Positions 23,258-33,224 are shown, counted from the stretch's first letter. The stretch: DNA of 64,000 nucleotides from Agrypnia vestita (GCA_016648135.1 JADDOH010002340.1:17031-81030), one strand, 5' to 3'. Numbers and translations: made by a program. Notes: a model not told the origin generated them from the letters alone.

Positions 23258-23430
23258 AACGAAGTTCTGTGAATTATTAAAAAAAAATTCATTAATCAAT
23301 TAGAAAAGACGAATAGTAAAATCAAAATAATGATAAAATATTTTAACTGCTACTGGTATTCGAACCAACGGACCTCCACTCTATCCGGGGATGGCGCGTT
23401 ATCCAATTTCGCCGCGGCAGTTTTGTAAGT
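23258..23430 (-). mobile_element. tRNA-derived SINE, related family with a different tRNA head
   Basis: On the minus strand the tRNA-like part (about 23425-23345) starts ACTGCCGCGGCGAAATTGG and ends in a B box GGTTCGAATACC followed by AGCAGT, whose AGCAGT can pair with the 5' ACTGC. The A-box part GGATAACGCGCC resembles tRNA-Arg-type heads. The tail TTCTAATTGATTAATGAA is the same as in the SINE at 7.5 and 9.8-10.1 kb, followed by TTCACAGAACTTCGTTCT, which also follows copy 2. Same tail with a different head suggests head exchange between SINEs sharing one partner tail. Confidence 0.65.
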
Positions 23431-24035
23431 TAACGAAATTTTTTTACTGGACTGCAAAATGATGGTTTTGATGTCGTTTTTATAAGTGTCTTCACTATAT
23501 TTTATTCACCACAGTGTCTGGTGTCACAGATTTTAACGTTTACTACGGCAATTGTCATAAGAGCATTGATAGGCCAGTGTTTTACAACTATTTTGGGCGC
23601 ACAAGTTGTAGGTGATGTTCACTGTTCGGCAACCTGATGCGGAAAAACCCCGGATCACACTGGAATTCGAAGTTACTATCCTGCACCTATCATTAAATTT
23701 GTTTGCAAATGATCACACCTGATCAATTGTGATCTCTATTGCGATTATATATACTTCATTTTCGAAAATGTCCTTTCACATAGGTAATCTCTGCCCATGT
23801 TTATCTTCCAGAAGATATTTAATGTATTGCATTAGATGGTTAGGTCCATTTCTTAAAATATCATTTTTAGAATATCATCTTTTTGAGGATCTTTCTTTCC
23901 AATTCTGACGGAAACTCTCTAATTGTACAGCCAAATGGATTTCGAATATTTTTGCGCTTGCGTCAAGATCCGAAAACCGCTGTGCTGCATTGCTGCATCG
24001 CGCATTTTATTCCATTTAAGAAAGTCAATCGAATT
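23431..24035. other. No recognisable feature
   Basis: No motif-bearing frame and no repeat termini seen. Confidence 0.5.
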
Positions 24036-24039
24036 AGTA

Positions 24040-24143
24040 TGTGTAAGCCGTGCCTACGATGCACATTGTTTCGCTGTGTTGGTGTTTTCGGGTATAAACA
24101 CCAACACAACAAAACTGTGTGTCTCAAACGCACGGCTTACACA
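24040..24143. repeat. Long imperfect hairpin with two matched arm segments
   Basis: TGTGTAAGCCGTGC (24040-24053) is inverted at 24130-24143, and the inner segment TGTGTTGGTGTTT (24075-24087) is inverted at 24096-24108. Together they form a roughly 50-nt stem with internal mismatches and a short loop. This could be a degraded MITE. The shape also resembles a small-RNA precursor, but no conserved seed is claimed. Confidence 0.6.
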
Positions 24144-24279
24144 AATTAATGTGATTGTCTTTTTTAAATTAAAGAGGTCTACCTGACGTTCATCGTTGCT
24201 CTCGGCATGTCTTCAAGTATTTAAGAAGGTGCGTTTTAAATTGTTAGTTATTGAATCCAAATTATAATAATTTCGTTGC

Positions 24280-24350
24280 CTGTCCGTCCGCCCGCCCGTC
24301 TGTCTGTCTGTCTATCTATCAGTCTGTCAGTCGGTCTATCTGTCTGTCCC
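24280..24350. repeat. (TCTG)n-type microsatellite
   Basis: A run of CTGTCTGTCTGTCTAT variants with CCGT and CAGT interruptions. It is simple-sequence DNA of no coding meaning. Confidence 0.9.
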
Positions 24351-24609
24351 CGTAACTTCGTGTAACGTTCCTAAGTTCTTTACAGTAATTTTTTTTCTTC
24401 TTTTTTTTTATAATATTTTTATATATATATAAATAAATAAATACTTATTCCTTTACGGGTCACAGCTGGTTTATAATAATATCGCTGTCAGAATATAGAA
24501 CCATTAAGAATCGGCAATTTGTTAATGAAAATGCTATCATTATTATATTTGCTTACATCGATGACGGCGATCGCACTGTACAACCAATAAAACCCGCATA
24601 AAAATGACC

Positions 24610-24860
24610 GCATTGAGTTTGTAGATATTGGCCGCAGATAGGAAGCGGATTGTTTAGCGGCCATAATCCAATGTCAGCGCGAGTCATTATCCAAAGTCAG
24701 CGCGCGTCATTACCGGCGTCACGTGACCTGGTGGCGCAGGGCGAGCCTCCCCTTCATCCCTACCGTGACCGACCGCACCCGCGTCCCTGCGGCACCGCGG
24801 CCGGCGCGGGCGGGCGGGTGCGCTGTTCGGGGAACGGAATGCCGATTGCATTCTGATTGT
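24610..24860. other. Isolated CG-rich island
   Basis: This block is strikingly rich in C, G and CpG compared with the AT-rich surroundings. It contains GCACCGCGGCCGGCGCGGGC near 24790, a CACGTGACC at 24720-24728, and an imperfect repeat GTCAGCGCGAGTCATTATCC / GTCAGCGCGCGTCATTACC at about 24673 and 24696. Open frames on both strands reflect lack of stops in CG-rich DNA and show no domain. It may be a promoter or first-exon remnant, or part of an unrecognised element; the sequence alone does not decide. Confidence 0.4.
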
Positions 24861-27135
24861 CAACTTATGTCGCATTTTTCTTTTGGTATATACAGGGCGT
24901 CTCATAGCTTGTAGCAAAATATGCCCCAGACTGCGATGAGATAATAATAAAGACTTAATGAAGACAGATTGGGCCTTTATTACATACGAGACAGGAAATT
25001 TTGGCCCGAATACAGAGTGAAAATTACACTTTTAATGCGTACTTTAAGCTTTAAATCATTTAAGTATTTTCTCTATATTAGGGCCTTTGTATCTGATTTA
25101 TTTACTTATTTATCAACGTCCTTAGTGGGCTTTTACAGTATATATAAAGTTACAAGAACTATCATTAAAAAACTTTTAATAAGTGTATATAATCAATGAT
25201 TATTATAAATGCAAACATTAATAATTACAAATCTTTGTAAAGTATAATAAAAACAACACGCCAGATAAATAAGATAAGGAGATAAAATAAACCAAAAAAT
25301 AATAGATATAAATAAAATGTTTTTATTAAACATGATAAGCGATTTTTCATCGCATAGTATCTTATTTGCGATTTTTTATCAGATCGATTAATGGTATGCT
25401 TGTAAATCAATTATAAGCATATCCTACATTTTTATTATTTGTATTATTTACGAATCTTATTAGTTTCAATCATTATAATGTTAGTGCATGGTGCACACTG
25501 CATGCGCTACTTACAAAGATTCACAAATGTTTAAGGCGTAGTAATGTACAAAGTTGGGCAAGGGAATATTTTTAAGTAAAAGAATATTGCAGTAAAATAT
25601 TGAAAAGCGATTGAATATGAAATGTATAAGAAAAAATGAGTTAATTCATGAGTTCTGATAGTAACACGGAAATGGAGAAGGGAGAAAAGGGTGAGGAGTC
25701 AGGGTAGAGGTTGAGAAAAAGGAGATGAGATGCTGTGAGTGGTTGGCCGAAGTCGATTTAGCGATGATGATTTAACTCCGTTAGTTGAGTAGTGCTAAAA
25801 TGAAATGGTTGATTGTTACTAGAGTGAAGTGTACACTATCTACAGGATTCTTTTCAATGCGGTAAGGCCAATATTGAAGAGCTCAATAAACAGGTCAATA
25901 TCTACGATTAAAATAAAGATCAGGAATAAAATAGATATAGATAATAAAATAAAATAAATATATGAATAGATAAATTTAATGTTTAATTAATGAGCGGACT
26001 ACGTGATTATTATCTGTTAGATATGCAAAAATCTAACACTACAAGTGATACAGAAAATATATAGATTTTTCGTACGGGAAATCACTTATAAAATATGATA
26101 TTTCTCACACTGTACCTATTTTGCTAGTGAAAAATCGCCATCACATGAAAATTCTTGTTTGCCTGTTAAGTCAGTTTCAAATGTAATGTGTTTGCCGAGT
26201 GATTACGAAAAGTATTGCTAATCCTTCGCGTCGTTATTAATTTTAATTAAAGTGTTTTGCTTAACTCGTACCATTTCAATTTTATGCTATGCAACAGGCT
26301 TTATTTAATTAAATATAAAAATTAAAAGGCCTAAAAAATTTGGTAAACGTAAAATACTTATTTATTATCCGATTTTCTTGAAATATAAAGTAATAATGAG
26401 ATGGTTGCACATTTTATTTATATTTATCTCATATGCGGTGGTCTTTGAATAATATTCGATATAGAAAAAATTATTTAAAAAAAAAACAAAATATTTTACG
26501 TGTCAAGAATATTTAAAAAAAATATATTACAAAGTACATAGTCTGTTTATTTACTGAAATACTTGCAACGGAACAGAGGGTGTCAACTAATTAAAGGGCG
26601 ACAGGTTTACAGTATACCTGATATCTTGAACTTTTTACTATCCCGGCCTATACGCATTTTTTAAATATATAAATTTAGTATTATATTAAAAGTAAGCTTA
26701 ACTATGTACATAAATCAACAAATCTTAAAAAAATTTTTTCAAAAAAAGTTCATCGTATTGAAATGCGTCAGTAACAGTGTAATTAACTATATCCATCGGT
26801 GATTTTAAACCACGTGAAAAAATTGACTTAGTTTCAGAACTTTTTTTAGAACTGTATGCCTACTTAGGAGTGCTATTTTTAAATTTTAGAGCTGAAAGAA
26901 TAATAGACAACTAGGGTGGTTTTTGCAGAACAACCCTGTTAAAATCATTAGAATTTTTCTGGAACTACTTAAGCCGATACATCGGAATGTAGAATAATGC
27001 AACGTGGGACGAGGAATGTTCTGTGGAAGTTCCCCGATGGAGGAAAAAAATTGCTCGTCGCGTTGTATACGAGCTAGGGATAGTTCATTGACGAGGCGAT
27101 GAGCGTTATTCTGTTAGGTACAATAAGCAATAATT
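24861..27135. other. No gene; LINE-tail-like run
   Basis: AT-rich. TTATTTACTTATTTATC at about 25101-25118, followed by AACGTCCTTAGTGGGCTTTTACAG, resembles the minus-strand LINE tails seen elsewhere. No RT-like protein is readable. The remaining sequence shows no recognised structure. Confidence 0.45.
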
Positions 27136-27270
27136 GTAAGATATTTATTTATTTAATATTCACGGAAGACAAACAGCACAATAAAGAAGCATAGAAAACA
27201 TTATTATAATATAGAAGGCCAATTACAGGTCTGCACTTTTAGATATATGTTAATAATGATAAATATGTTA
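27136..27270 (-). repeat. Probable LINE 3' tail
   Basis: (TTTA)n at about 27142-27157 is followed by AAGACAAACAGCACAATAAAG and GGCCAATTACAGGTCTGCAC, the same arrangement as the (TAAA)n ends of minus-strand LINE copies here. The coding part is not readable because a minisatellite follows. Confidence 0.4.
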
Positions 27271-27279
27271 TGAAATAAA

Positions 27280-27780
27280 CTTAGGCATGTTAAGAATAAT
27301 ATAACAAGAAATAATAAAAATTTAAACAAAAGAAAAAGAGATTTAATTATTAGCAGCAAAACTTTGGCATGTTAAGAATAATACAGCTAGAATGAATAAA
27401 AAAATTTAAACAAGAGAAAAAGATACTTAATTAGTAAGCAGAAAAATGTAGGCATGTTAAGAATAATACGACAAGAAAGAATAAAAAATTTAAACAAAAG
27501 AAAAAGAAACTTAATTATTAGCAGAAAAATTTAGGCATGTTGAGAAAATACAACAAGAAAGAGTAAAACAATTTGAACGAGAGGAAAGGAGTTTGCATTA
27601 ATTAGTATGCAGAGAAATTTAGGCCTGTTAAGAACAACACAACAAGAAAGAATAAAAAAATTAAACAGAAGAAAAAGAGGCTTCATTAGTAAAACTCAGG
27701 CAAGTTAAGAATAATACAACAAGAAAGATTAGGAAATTTTAAACAAAAGAAAAGAGACTTAATTAGTAAACCAAAAAAAA
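27280..27780. repeat. Minisatellite, about six units of 77-88 bp
   Basis: A unit beginning TTAGGCATGTTAAGAATAAT, with a middle AAACAAAAGAAAAAGA and an end TTAATTATTAGCAG, is repeated about six times. The GGCATGTT word sits at 27284, 27366, 27451, 27534, 27622 (as GGCCTGTT) and 27699 (as GGCAAGTT). Unit spacing varies between 77 and 88 bp and units differ by scattered substitutions. Its position directly after a LINE-tail-like start suggests expansion of a LINE 3' UTR, which is inference. Confidence 0.85.
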
Positions 27781-27824
27781 TTCTACACTCAAATTTTTCC
27801 TTAATTATTTTTCTTAGATATACA

Positions 27825-28230
27825 ATGGATTGGATCCTGACGGAGAGAGTGAGATCGATGGTCCAGGCTGCCGAGATGAGTTTTCTAAGGGGGGTAGCGG
27901 GAGTCACACTGATGGACAGAGTGAGATGTGCCGACATAAGGGACACACTCGGCATGGAGCCCCTACTCCTGCACATAGAAAAATCACAACTGAGGTGGCT
28001 TGGACATGTGCTCAGAATGCCAGAGGAACGATTACCAAGAAGAATCCTCTTGGTAACCCCGGAGGGAAGACGGCTGGTGAGTCGACCCAGATTGAAAAAA
28101 GAATGGGTCTGGACTGGTTGACTCGAGCAGAAGCAGCGCAAGACAGGGGATCATGGAAGCGCCTTGTCGAGTCTTTGGGCCCCCGACCCTACTAGGACAA
28201 GGGGAAGAAGATGATGATGATGATGATATA
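27825..28230 (+). pseudogene. RTE/Rex3-like LINE C-terminal remnant with (GAT)n tail
   Basis: The plus strand reads SMVQAAEMSFLRGVAGVTL, then DRVRCADIRDTLGMEPLLLH, SQLRWLGHVLRMPEERLP and GRRL, a characteristic post-RT region of RTE-type LINEs. A frameshift near 28100 moves the end to another frame: GLDWLTRAEAAQDRGSWKRL, then VESLGPRPY and a stop at 28193-28195. A (GAT)n tail follows at 28207-28227, the usual microsatellite end of RTE copies. The AEMSFLRRVAG-like signature recalls vertebrate Rex3-type elements. The copy is 5' truncated immediately after the minisatellite and cannot be functional. Confidence 0.85.
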
Positions 28231-28620
28231 TACAATAATATTCTTCTTTACTCGTACTTTTGGCCGCCTTCGTTTCCAGTCCCCAGTTCAATTCTTCCAG
28301 CGGTATCAACAACCCTATTTTTTGCTCCATTTTTTGTTTAAACATTTGGCAATAAACTTCGTTAACGCTCGGTGTGTTTAATGTGAAGTAATATTATGAT
28401 AAGATATACAAGTCATGATGGATTAGTTTACAAATTGTTTTCTTTTGGCAAACTGGATTAAGATAGTGGGGCTTCTTCTAGATTGTTAAACGAACAATGA
28501 TAATAGTACCGCGTATATACGAGCTATATATTACAGTGCCAATAAAAGCAGAGTTCTGGATTGCACTGTCATCAATTTTTAGTCCGCAATCTTACACCTA
28601 ATATTATTCTGTTTTTATGT
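28231..28620. other. No recognisable feature
   Basis: AT-rich spacer without motif-bearing frames or repeat termini. Confidence 0.5.
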
Positions 28621-28624
28621 TAGT

Positions 28625-28749
28625 ATTTAATATTTTCACCCCTATTTTTGGATCAAATAACAACAACTTTTCCGAATTTTCCGAATTCCAACCACCTCAT
28701 AGAAAATAATCATAAATTTGATCCAAAAATAGGGGTGAAAATATTAAAT
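28625..28749. repeat. Perfect 34-bp inverted repeat with 57-nt loop
   Basis: Bases 28625-28658 are the exact inverted complement of 28716-28749. The arm begins ATTTAATATTTTCACCCC and ends GGATCAAAT. A mismatch-free 34-bp stem implies a recent origin. It may be a small MITE or, since it directly precedes a Penelope-type terminal region, an inverted duplication created during PLE insertion. No TSD was found. Confidence 0.9.
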
Positions 28750-28759
28750 GCGGTTTATA

Positions 28760-29165
28760 AATAAAAATGAATAATTTAGAATTTTTTTGCATTAGGGAGG
28801 CGGTGAATAATAGAGTACCTCTCATTAATAACCAAATTAATTTTCCATATAGTCCTTTGTTTAATTTGACGTTCACAAAAGATGTAACACCCATTTTAGA
28901 CCACGCCCACTCTCTCTCTCTCTCTCTCGCTAGATTCCTGAATTGTTACAATAATAATACGCGTGTGATCAATAGTGGTGATAGTTTTACAATACTATGG
29001 TTGGGGTGTATAGTGTTGTGAATATAGTAGTGTAGTTTTGGTCCTGACGAAGAGACGGGTACGTCTCAAAACCGGTAGACCGTAAATCTGGTAGTGGTTT
29101 TTTACTAACTTTACTAACATTCTGTTATTATGTCTAGCCACAAAGTTAATGCTTTAAATATTAAT
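28760..29165 (+). mobile_element. Penelope-like terminal region, family B copy 1 (with hammerhead)
   Basis: The same sequence occurs inverted at about 31565-31960. In order the two share a TTTAATTTGACGTTCAC-type stretch, ACACCCA..TTAGACC, a CT/GA-rich run, GATTCCTGA, ACAATACTATGGTTG, TAGTGTTG, a hammerhead motif and a tail TCTGGTAGTGGTTTTTACTAA, then AAAGTTAATGCTTTA. The sequence before it (28767-28900) may be the last part of the PLE ORF (IREAVNNRVPLI...), but this is uncertain. Terminal repeats carrying hammerhead ribozymes are known in Penelope-like elements. Confidence 0.65.
29040..29081 (+). ncRNA. Hammerhead ribozyme motif, family B copy 1 (one core change)
   Basis: Stem I GGTC (29040-29043) pairs with GACC (29078-29081). 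The CTGACGA box is at 29044-29050, and stem II GAGACG pairs with CGTCTC closed by GGTA. ACCGGTA then carries a palindromic stem III and a TA cleavage position. The invariant G of GAAA is A here (AAAAC), which should abolish activity; the inverted copy at 31619-31660 keeps GAAAC. The motif fits the hammerheads known from the ends of PLEs. Confidence 0.7.
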
Positions 29166-30170
29166 AATTTTAAATAAGTTGTTCGAAATGAAGATTGTTA
29201 GAAATGTGTACAATGAATGAGATATGATAATGCAAATGTAGCCACTCTTTTAAGTCAATTTCAACTTAACCAAGCTATTTTTTTTATAAAGCCTAAAAAT
29301 TGGAGTCTTCTCTTTTGAACAGCATTTAAAGCCGTCTACCTGGCTACACAGCTTGTTTCATTTTGTGTGTTTAAAAGTATTATAAATATTTATTATTTTT
29401 GCTTTCTTTTATAAAATGTATCCTCCTTGTTATGCTCTAATATATGTATCGTTTATGGTTTGTAAGATAATAAGAATTGGATAGTTTATATAGCTCCTTT
29501 TTTGTGAATATTTAAATTCTTCATCTTTTAGTGCTTGCGAAAAATAGCGATCATAATCTTTGGATTAAAGTGGATTTCCCGAACGGCTTAGAATTCTATG
29601 CTTTCAGGGAAATGTTCGAGAATTTTTATAATTAATTTTTATAACAAAAAAATAATGAATCAGCAAACTACTAAATAACAGTACTGAAAACAACTAAATA
29701 ATACGAGTGAAAATATAAAAAAGAAAGAGAAACAGGTCTAGCTCCAAATTGGCCGCAGAATAATTAATCAACACTCTATACGGACATATGAAGTCTGCTT
29801 TAGCATTGTTCGGTTGTAGGTTATTAGTTCAATCTAACTCCGTAACGTTTACAATGACGCTGGCTTGGTACCTTTTTCTTGATTCACGTTTACCCCGTAT
29901 AGTATCCCATTTCACAACTCGGGCGTCGTATTTCAGTTAAGTTTCGTGCTACGTCACGCTGTGTTGTGTTGCGTGCGCTCCCCCCACCCTTTTTGCGTCC
30001 TTTCACGTAACGTACGTGCCACGTCACTATCCACCCCATAGTATACTACGTGCGCGGGACACGTGGTAAGTGTCATTGATCATGCGGTGTACTTTGCTTG
30101 GCTTTTTAATCGCGAATTCTCACCATTACTCGATAATCTTTCTGTCGATGTAAACGTATATAAATTGATT
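29166..30170. other. No recognisable feature
   Basis: AT-rich with a more mixed part around 29930-30080. No gene or repeat boundary is supported. Confidence 0.5.
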
Positions 30171-30174
30171 AAGA

Positions 30175-30940
30175 TAAATTAGGTCTTACTGTACGATGGC
30201 CCAAGGATCACAACCTGCATGAGCTGGCTTTAGTGATCACTCTACACCAGCCGTACTCAACCTGCGGCCCGCCAAGCTTTTATATGCGGCCCGAAACACA
30301 AAATCTGGCATTGCAAGTTTTGAATATCTTAAAATACGCGCGAACAGAAAGACAAACTCCTATCTTTTTAAAACCGGCGATTTCTATAATTTAAGACCGA
30401 ATATACCGTACATTCCATTGTTTTAAACATTTTTAATAGAAGTTACCTATTTATTAAAAAAAAAATGTAGACACTATCATAAAACCAATTAAAATGGCTG
30501 TGGAACTATATCTCATTGAACGTATAATGCTTTATAGTTATCACATAATTTCAACTTAAAGTTAGATGTACGGGAATACCCTCCTCTCCCTTAAGTATTA
30601 TTATAATTCTGTTGTGTAAAAAAATATTTGTTGATTAATCAAGTGGCGGCGCCCTAATCTTGAATCAAACGGGTTTCAACCAATACTCCTTTTCCCTATA
30701 TATTTTTTTTTTCGTCGTATCAGTAAAATGTTGCGGCCCGCGTAACTTAGCAAACAGATGTATGTGGTCCGAAGAAAAAAGGGTTGAGTACCGCTGCTCT
30801 ACACAATGCAACGTTCACCTTTTCCATCGTAAGAACATCCACAAATATTCATAGCTTCGTCTCTGTGAGAGTTCTATAATTTATCTCGATTAATTAATCT
30901 TCCCTCTGGGGACAAAATCCAGTAACTGTGTTCTTAGAGT
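30175..30940 (+). repeat. Old dispersed repeat, copy 1, split by a hAT insertion
   Basis: CTGGCTTTAGTGATCACTCTACAC (30224-30247 in the + strand) continues after the hAT element with AACGTTCACCTTTTCCATCG and, further on, GGGACAAAATCCAGT. The same order, uninterrupted, is seen at 47400-47725 (CTGGCTTAAGTGATCACTTT, ACGTTCACCATTTCCACC, GGGACAAAATCCAGT). The family type is unknown; it shows no coding capacity. Confidence 0.7.
30248..30796. mobile_element. hAT MITE with perfect 8-bp TSD and surviving empty site
   Basis: The ends are CAGCCGTACTCAACC and GGGTTGAGTACCGCTG, whose complement starts CAGCGGTACTCAACCC, the classic CAGNGGTNCTCAACC hAT terminus. The 8 bases CTCTACAC flank both sides (30240-30247 and 30797-30804). 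Subterminal TGCGGCCCG words occur near both ends, as in many hAT MITEs. No transposase is encoded; the 64-codon frame inside is incidental. The corresponding unfilled site at 47464-47476 has a single CTTTACAC, directly confirming the insertion and its duplication. Confidence 0.93.
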
Positions 30941-31560
30941 ATACCTACATATAAAAATATTGTTAGACTATAAATTGATTAAATTATTGCGTTAGTTTTT
31001 CACTTCACTCGAGTAGTCTCGAAAATAATTGGTCTAGCACGTGAGTACTATGTTTCAATCATCAGTTGTATAAAATATTGTTGGAGTATTTGTTTGTTCT
31101 TCAAAATGACCTCACAATGTAGTGAGGTATTCTAGGATGAACATAAATGGTTCTAGAATTCGTTATAACATCTGTTCTTTTTCTGCAGGTTTTTACATTG
31201 AAATTTAAAGACACTAGGCCAAAATTCGACGCACTAATTCCATTTAACAAAATCATTTTACTAATAAAAAATCAGAAAAATACACAGAGTGAAGCGTGAA
31301 GTCCCCGACACGTCGACCTTACCATTCGCGCGTCCTAGTTAACTTCGCAAACAAAAATAAAAGCGGGATGCCCCCCTCACGTCAGCACGTCATTTGCAAG
31401 CGCGCCCTACGGCCAATGGTATTTTCCCTGCTACGACGACCACACATACTACGGCAGCACCATGTGTGCTCTTCGTAGCAGCCTGATTTTATTGATCTCA
31501 AATGCTATAACTGTTTGTTATAACATTTTTGATTGTAGCCAATACATTCGTTGCCTATTC
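30941..31560. other. No recognisable feature
   Basis: A CG-richer patch at about 31290-31480 has open frames without motifs. No repeat boundary is supported. Confidence 0.45.
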
Positions 31561-31564
31561 AATT

Positions 31565-31960
31565 AACTTGTTCTGACAGAGTGTCAGTTAACTTAGTAAA
31601 AACCACTACCAGATTTAAGGTCTACCGGTTTCGAGACGTACCCGTCTCTTCGTCAGGACCAACACTACACTACTATGTTTACAACACTATACACCACAAC
31701 CATAGTATTGTTAAACTTTCACCAATATTTATCGCGTGCTTGTTAATCTTGTCAGAGACAAGCACGCACTAACTTGCCTGCAGAACAATCAGGAATCTAA
31801 CGGAAGAGAGAGTGAGAGGAGGCGGGGTCTAATGTGGGTGTTACCAAATCTTTTGTGAAAGCTAAATTGAACAAAGGTTAAATCTGGTAGTGGTTTTTAC
31901 TAAGTAAACTAACACTCAGTTATAAAGTTAATGCTTTACTTATTAATAATATTAACTTGT
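31565..31960 (-). mobile_element. Penelope-like terminal region, family B copy 2 (with hammerhead)
   Basis: This is the minus-strand counterpart of 28760-29165 with the same blocks in the same order, about 2.5 kb away in opposite orientation. The TAGTAAAAACCACTACCAGA tail also recurs at its far side (31893-31915, as ATCTGGTAGTGGTTTTTACT). The tail sequence thus appears on both sides of this copy in inverted orientation, as expected of PLE arrays with inverted partial repeats. No RT-like coding remains between the ends. Confidence 0.65.
31619..31660 (-). ncRNA. Hammerhead ribozyme, family B copy 2 (intact core)
   Basis: Read on the minus strand: stem I GGTC, then the CTGACGA box, one extra A, a 6-bp stem II GAGACG/CGTCTC with GGTA loop, an intact GAAA, a palindromic ACCGGT stem III and a TA cleavage position, then GACC closing stem I. 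All invariant hammerhead residues are present. The very small, self-complementary stem III suggests activity as a dimer or with help, as reported for hammerheads in PLEs. Secondary structure is inferred by eye. Confidence 0.85.
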
Positions 31961-32370
31961 TCTGATTTTATTATTCCTTTACCAGATCCATCCTTCTACC
32001 GTTTTATGCATGTACATATAATAAAAACAGCGTAAAAACGGCTACTTTAACTTTAATCGTGACTAACGCAAGGTCACACCAACCCGGATTTAACGCAGTA
32101 TCTCCGGCTGGCCGGAAGTGACTCTGATTTGGTCATTTGCTCGTAACGCAGGCGAGCAGGTGCGCGCACTTCCGATTCGCTAACCCTGATGTGTTACCTG
32201 AGCGCGGTCCTCGATGTACGTCATCTGACGTCATCTCTCACGCGGCGGTTCAAGGACCGCGCCTCTCTCGGCTAAGCTGCCGACTCTGATAAGGCTGTTG
32301 TAGTGCAATTTTATTTTTTGTACTTTTTACACTTTTGCGGATGTTGCCCTAGTCACTAAACGGGGGGCGC
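31961..32370. other. CG-richer patch, no gene recognised
   Basis: About 32100-32290 contains a CRE-like TGACGTCA (within TCTGACGTCATC) and a 10-bp inverted repeat GCGCGGTCCT / AGGACCGCGC around it. No coding motif or transposon boundary is seen. It could be part of an unrecognised element or a regulatory remnant. Confidence 0.35.
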
Positions 32371-32935
32371 TTATTTATTTATTTATTTATTTATTTTATT
32401 TAACGCTACAACGCTTTAAAATTTTACAAATATACAGAATAATTTTTTAAAAAATAACATAAGACAGTTAAAATAATACAGTTAAAAGTTACAATAATAA
32501 TAGTTAAAAGGTAATAATAATAATAATAATACAGAAAAACATAAGACAGATAAAATAATAATAAAGTTAAAGGTACAAATAATAATAGTTTAAGGTAAAA
32601 TAGAAAAATTTATTGTCCATTTCCATTTCGTTGAGATGTAAACAATTGTATCAGCTTTGTCCTATAAACAGTTATACTATCAGCAAAAATGTCAGCCGCC
32701 TCTGCATGTTCATTCCCTAATGAGTGTAATCTGGGAATTACAGAGTTTGCTAATGCATTAGTTCTGACATTTCCACTATAATGGAATAATGCACTGTGTC
32801 TTGATGACCTCGATGGAGCATATAAGTCGATCAGATTAATAATCTGGGGGCAATCAATCAAACTATTTATGATCCTATAAAGAAATATTATTAAACAAGA
32901 AATTCGACTCTTCATTTTTCAAAATAATCTTCAAA
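32371..32935 (-). pseudogene. LINE C-terminal remnant with (TAAA)n tail
   Basis: The minus strand from 32915 reads KSRISCLIIFLYRIINSLID, then CPQIINLI, LYAPSRSSRHSALFHYS and ALANSVIPRLHSLGNEH, ending at a stop at 32610. The order R(K)xxxLxxFxxKIINGxIDCPxLL then VPSRxTR is the C-terminus of Jockey/CR1-type LINEs, seen also at 35802-36086. The 3' UTR is AT-rich with ATAATA repeats and ends in (TTTA)n (32371-32401 on the plus strand). The copy is 5' truncated. Confidence 0.8.
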
Positions 32936-33150
32936 CTTCTTCCCAGTAATTTGTTCTTAATTTCTTTTCAATCATTGGCGTATCGGTATTTGTGCCTTGT
33001 AAGGATATCCTGTCGACTGTTTAAAAATTGCCAGAAACGTCCCTGTTACCACTACCAACAAACATAGTTCTTATGTATTTCAGTCTACCAACGAACCTCT
33101 TATAAAATGTTCCGAAATTTTCAAACGCCCTAAAAATGTCCTTAGGTTTT
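32936..33150. other. Possible continuation of the LINE remnant
   Basis: No clean frame can be read upstream of the C-terminal remnant, so it is unclear whether this is decayed LINE sequence or older DNA. Confidence 0.3.
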
Positions 33151-33224
33151 CACGGCCGTTCAGAATCTTCTGTGTATAGTTTTCTGGGATATTCTGCCGT
33201 GTATGACCTCTCTGGCCGACGTTT

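Noticed and set aside
27280..27780. CRISPR-like array
   Set aside because: Units are contiguous 77-88-bp tandem repeats with no unique spacers, in eukaryotic DNA; it is a minisatellite.
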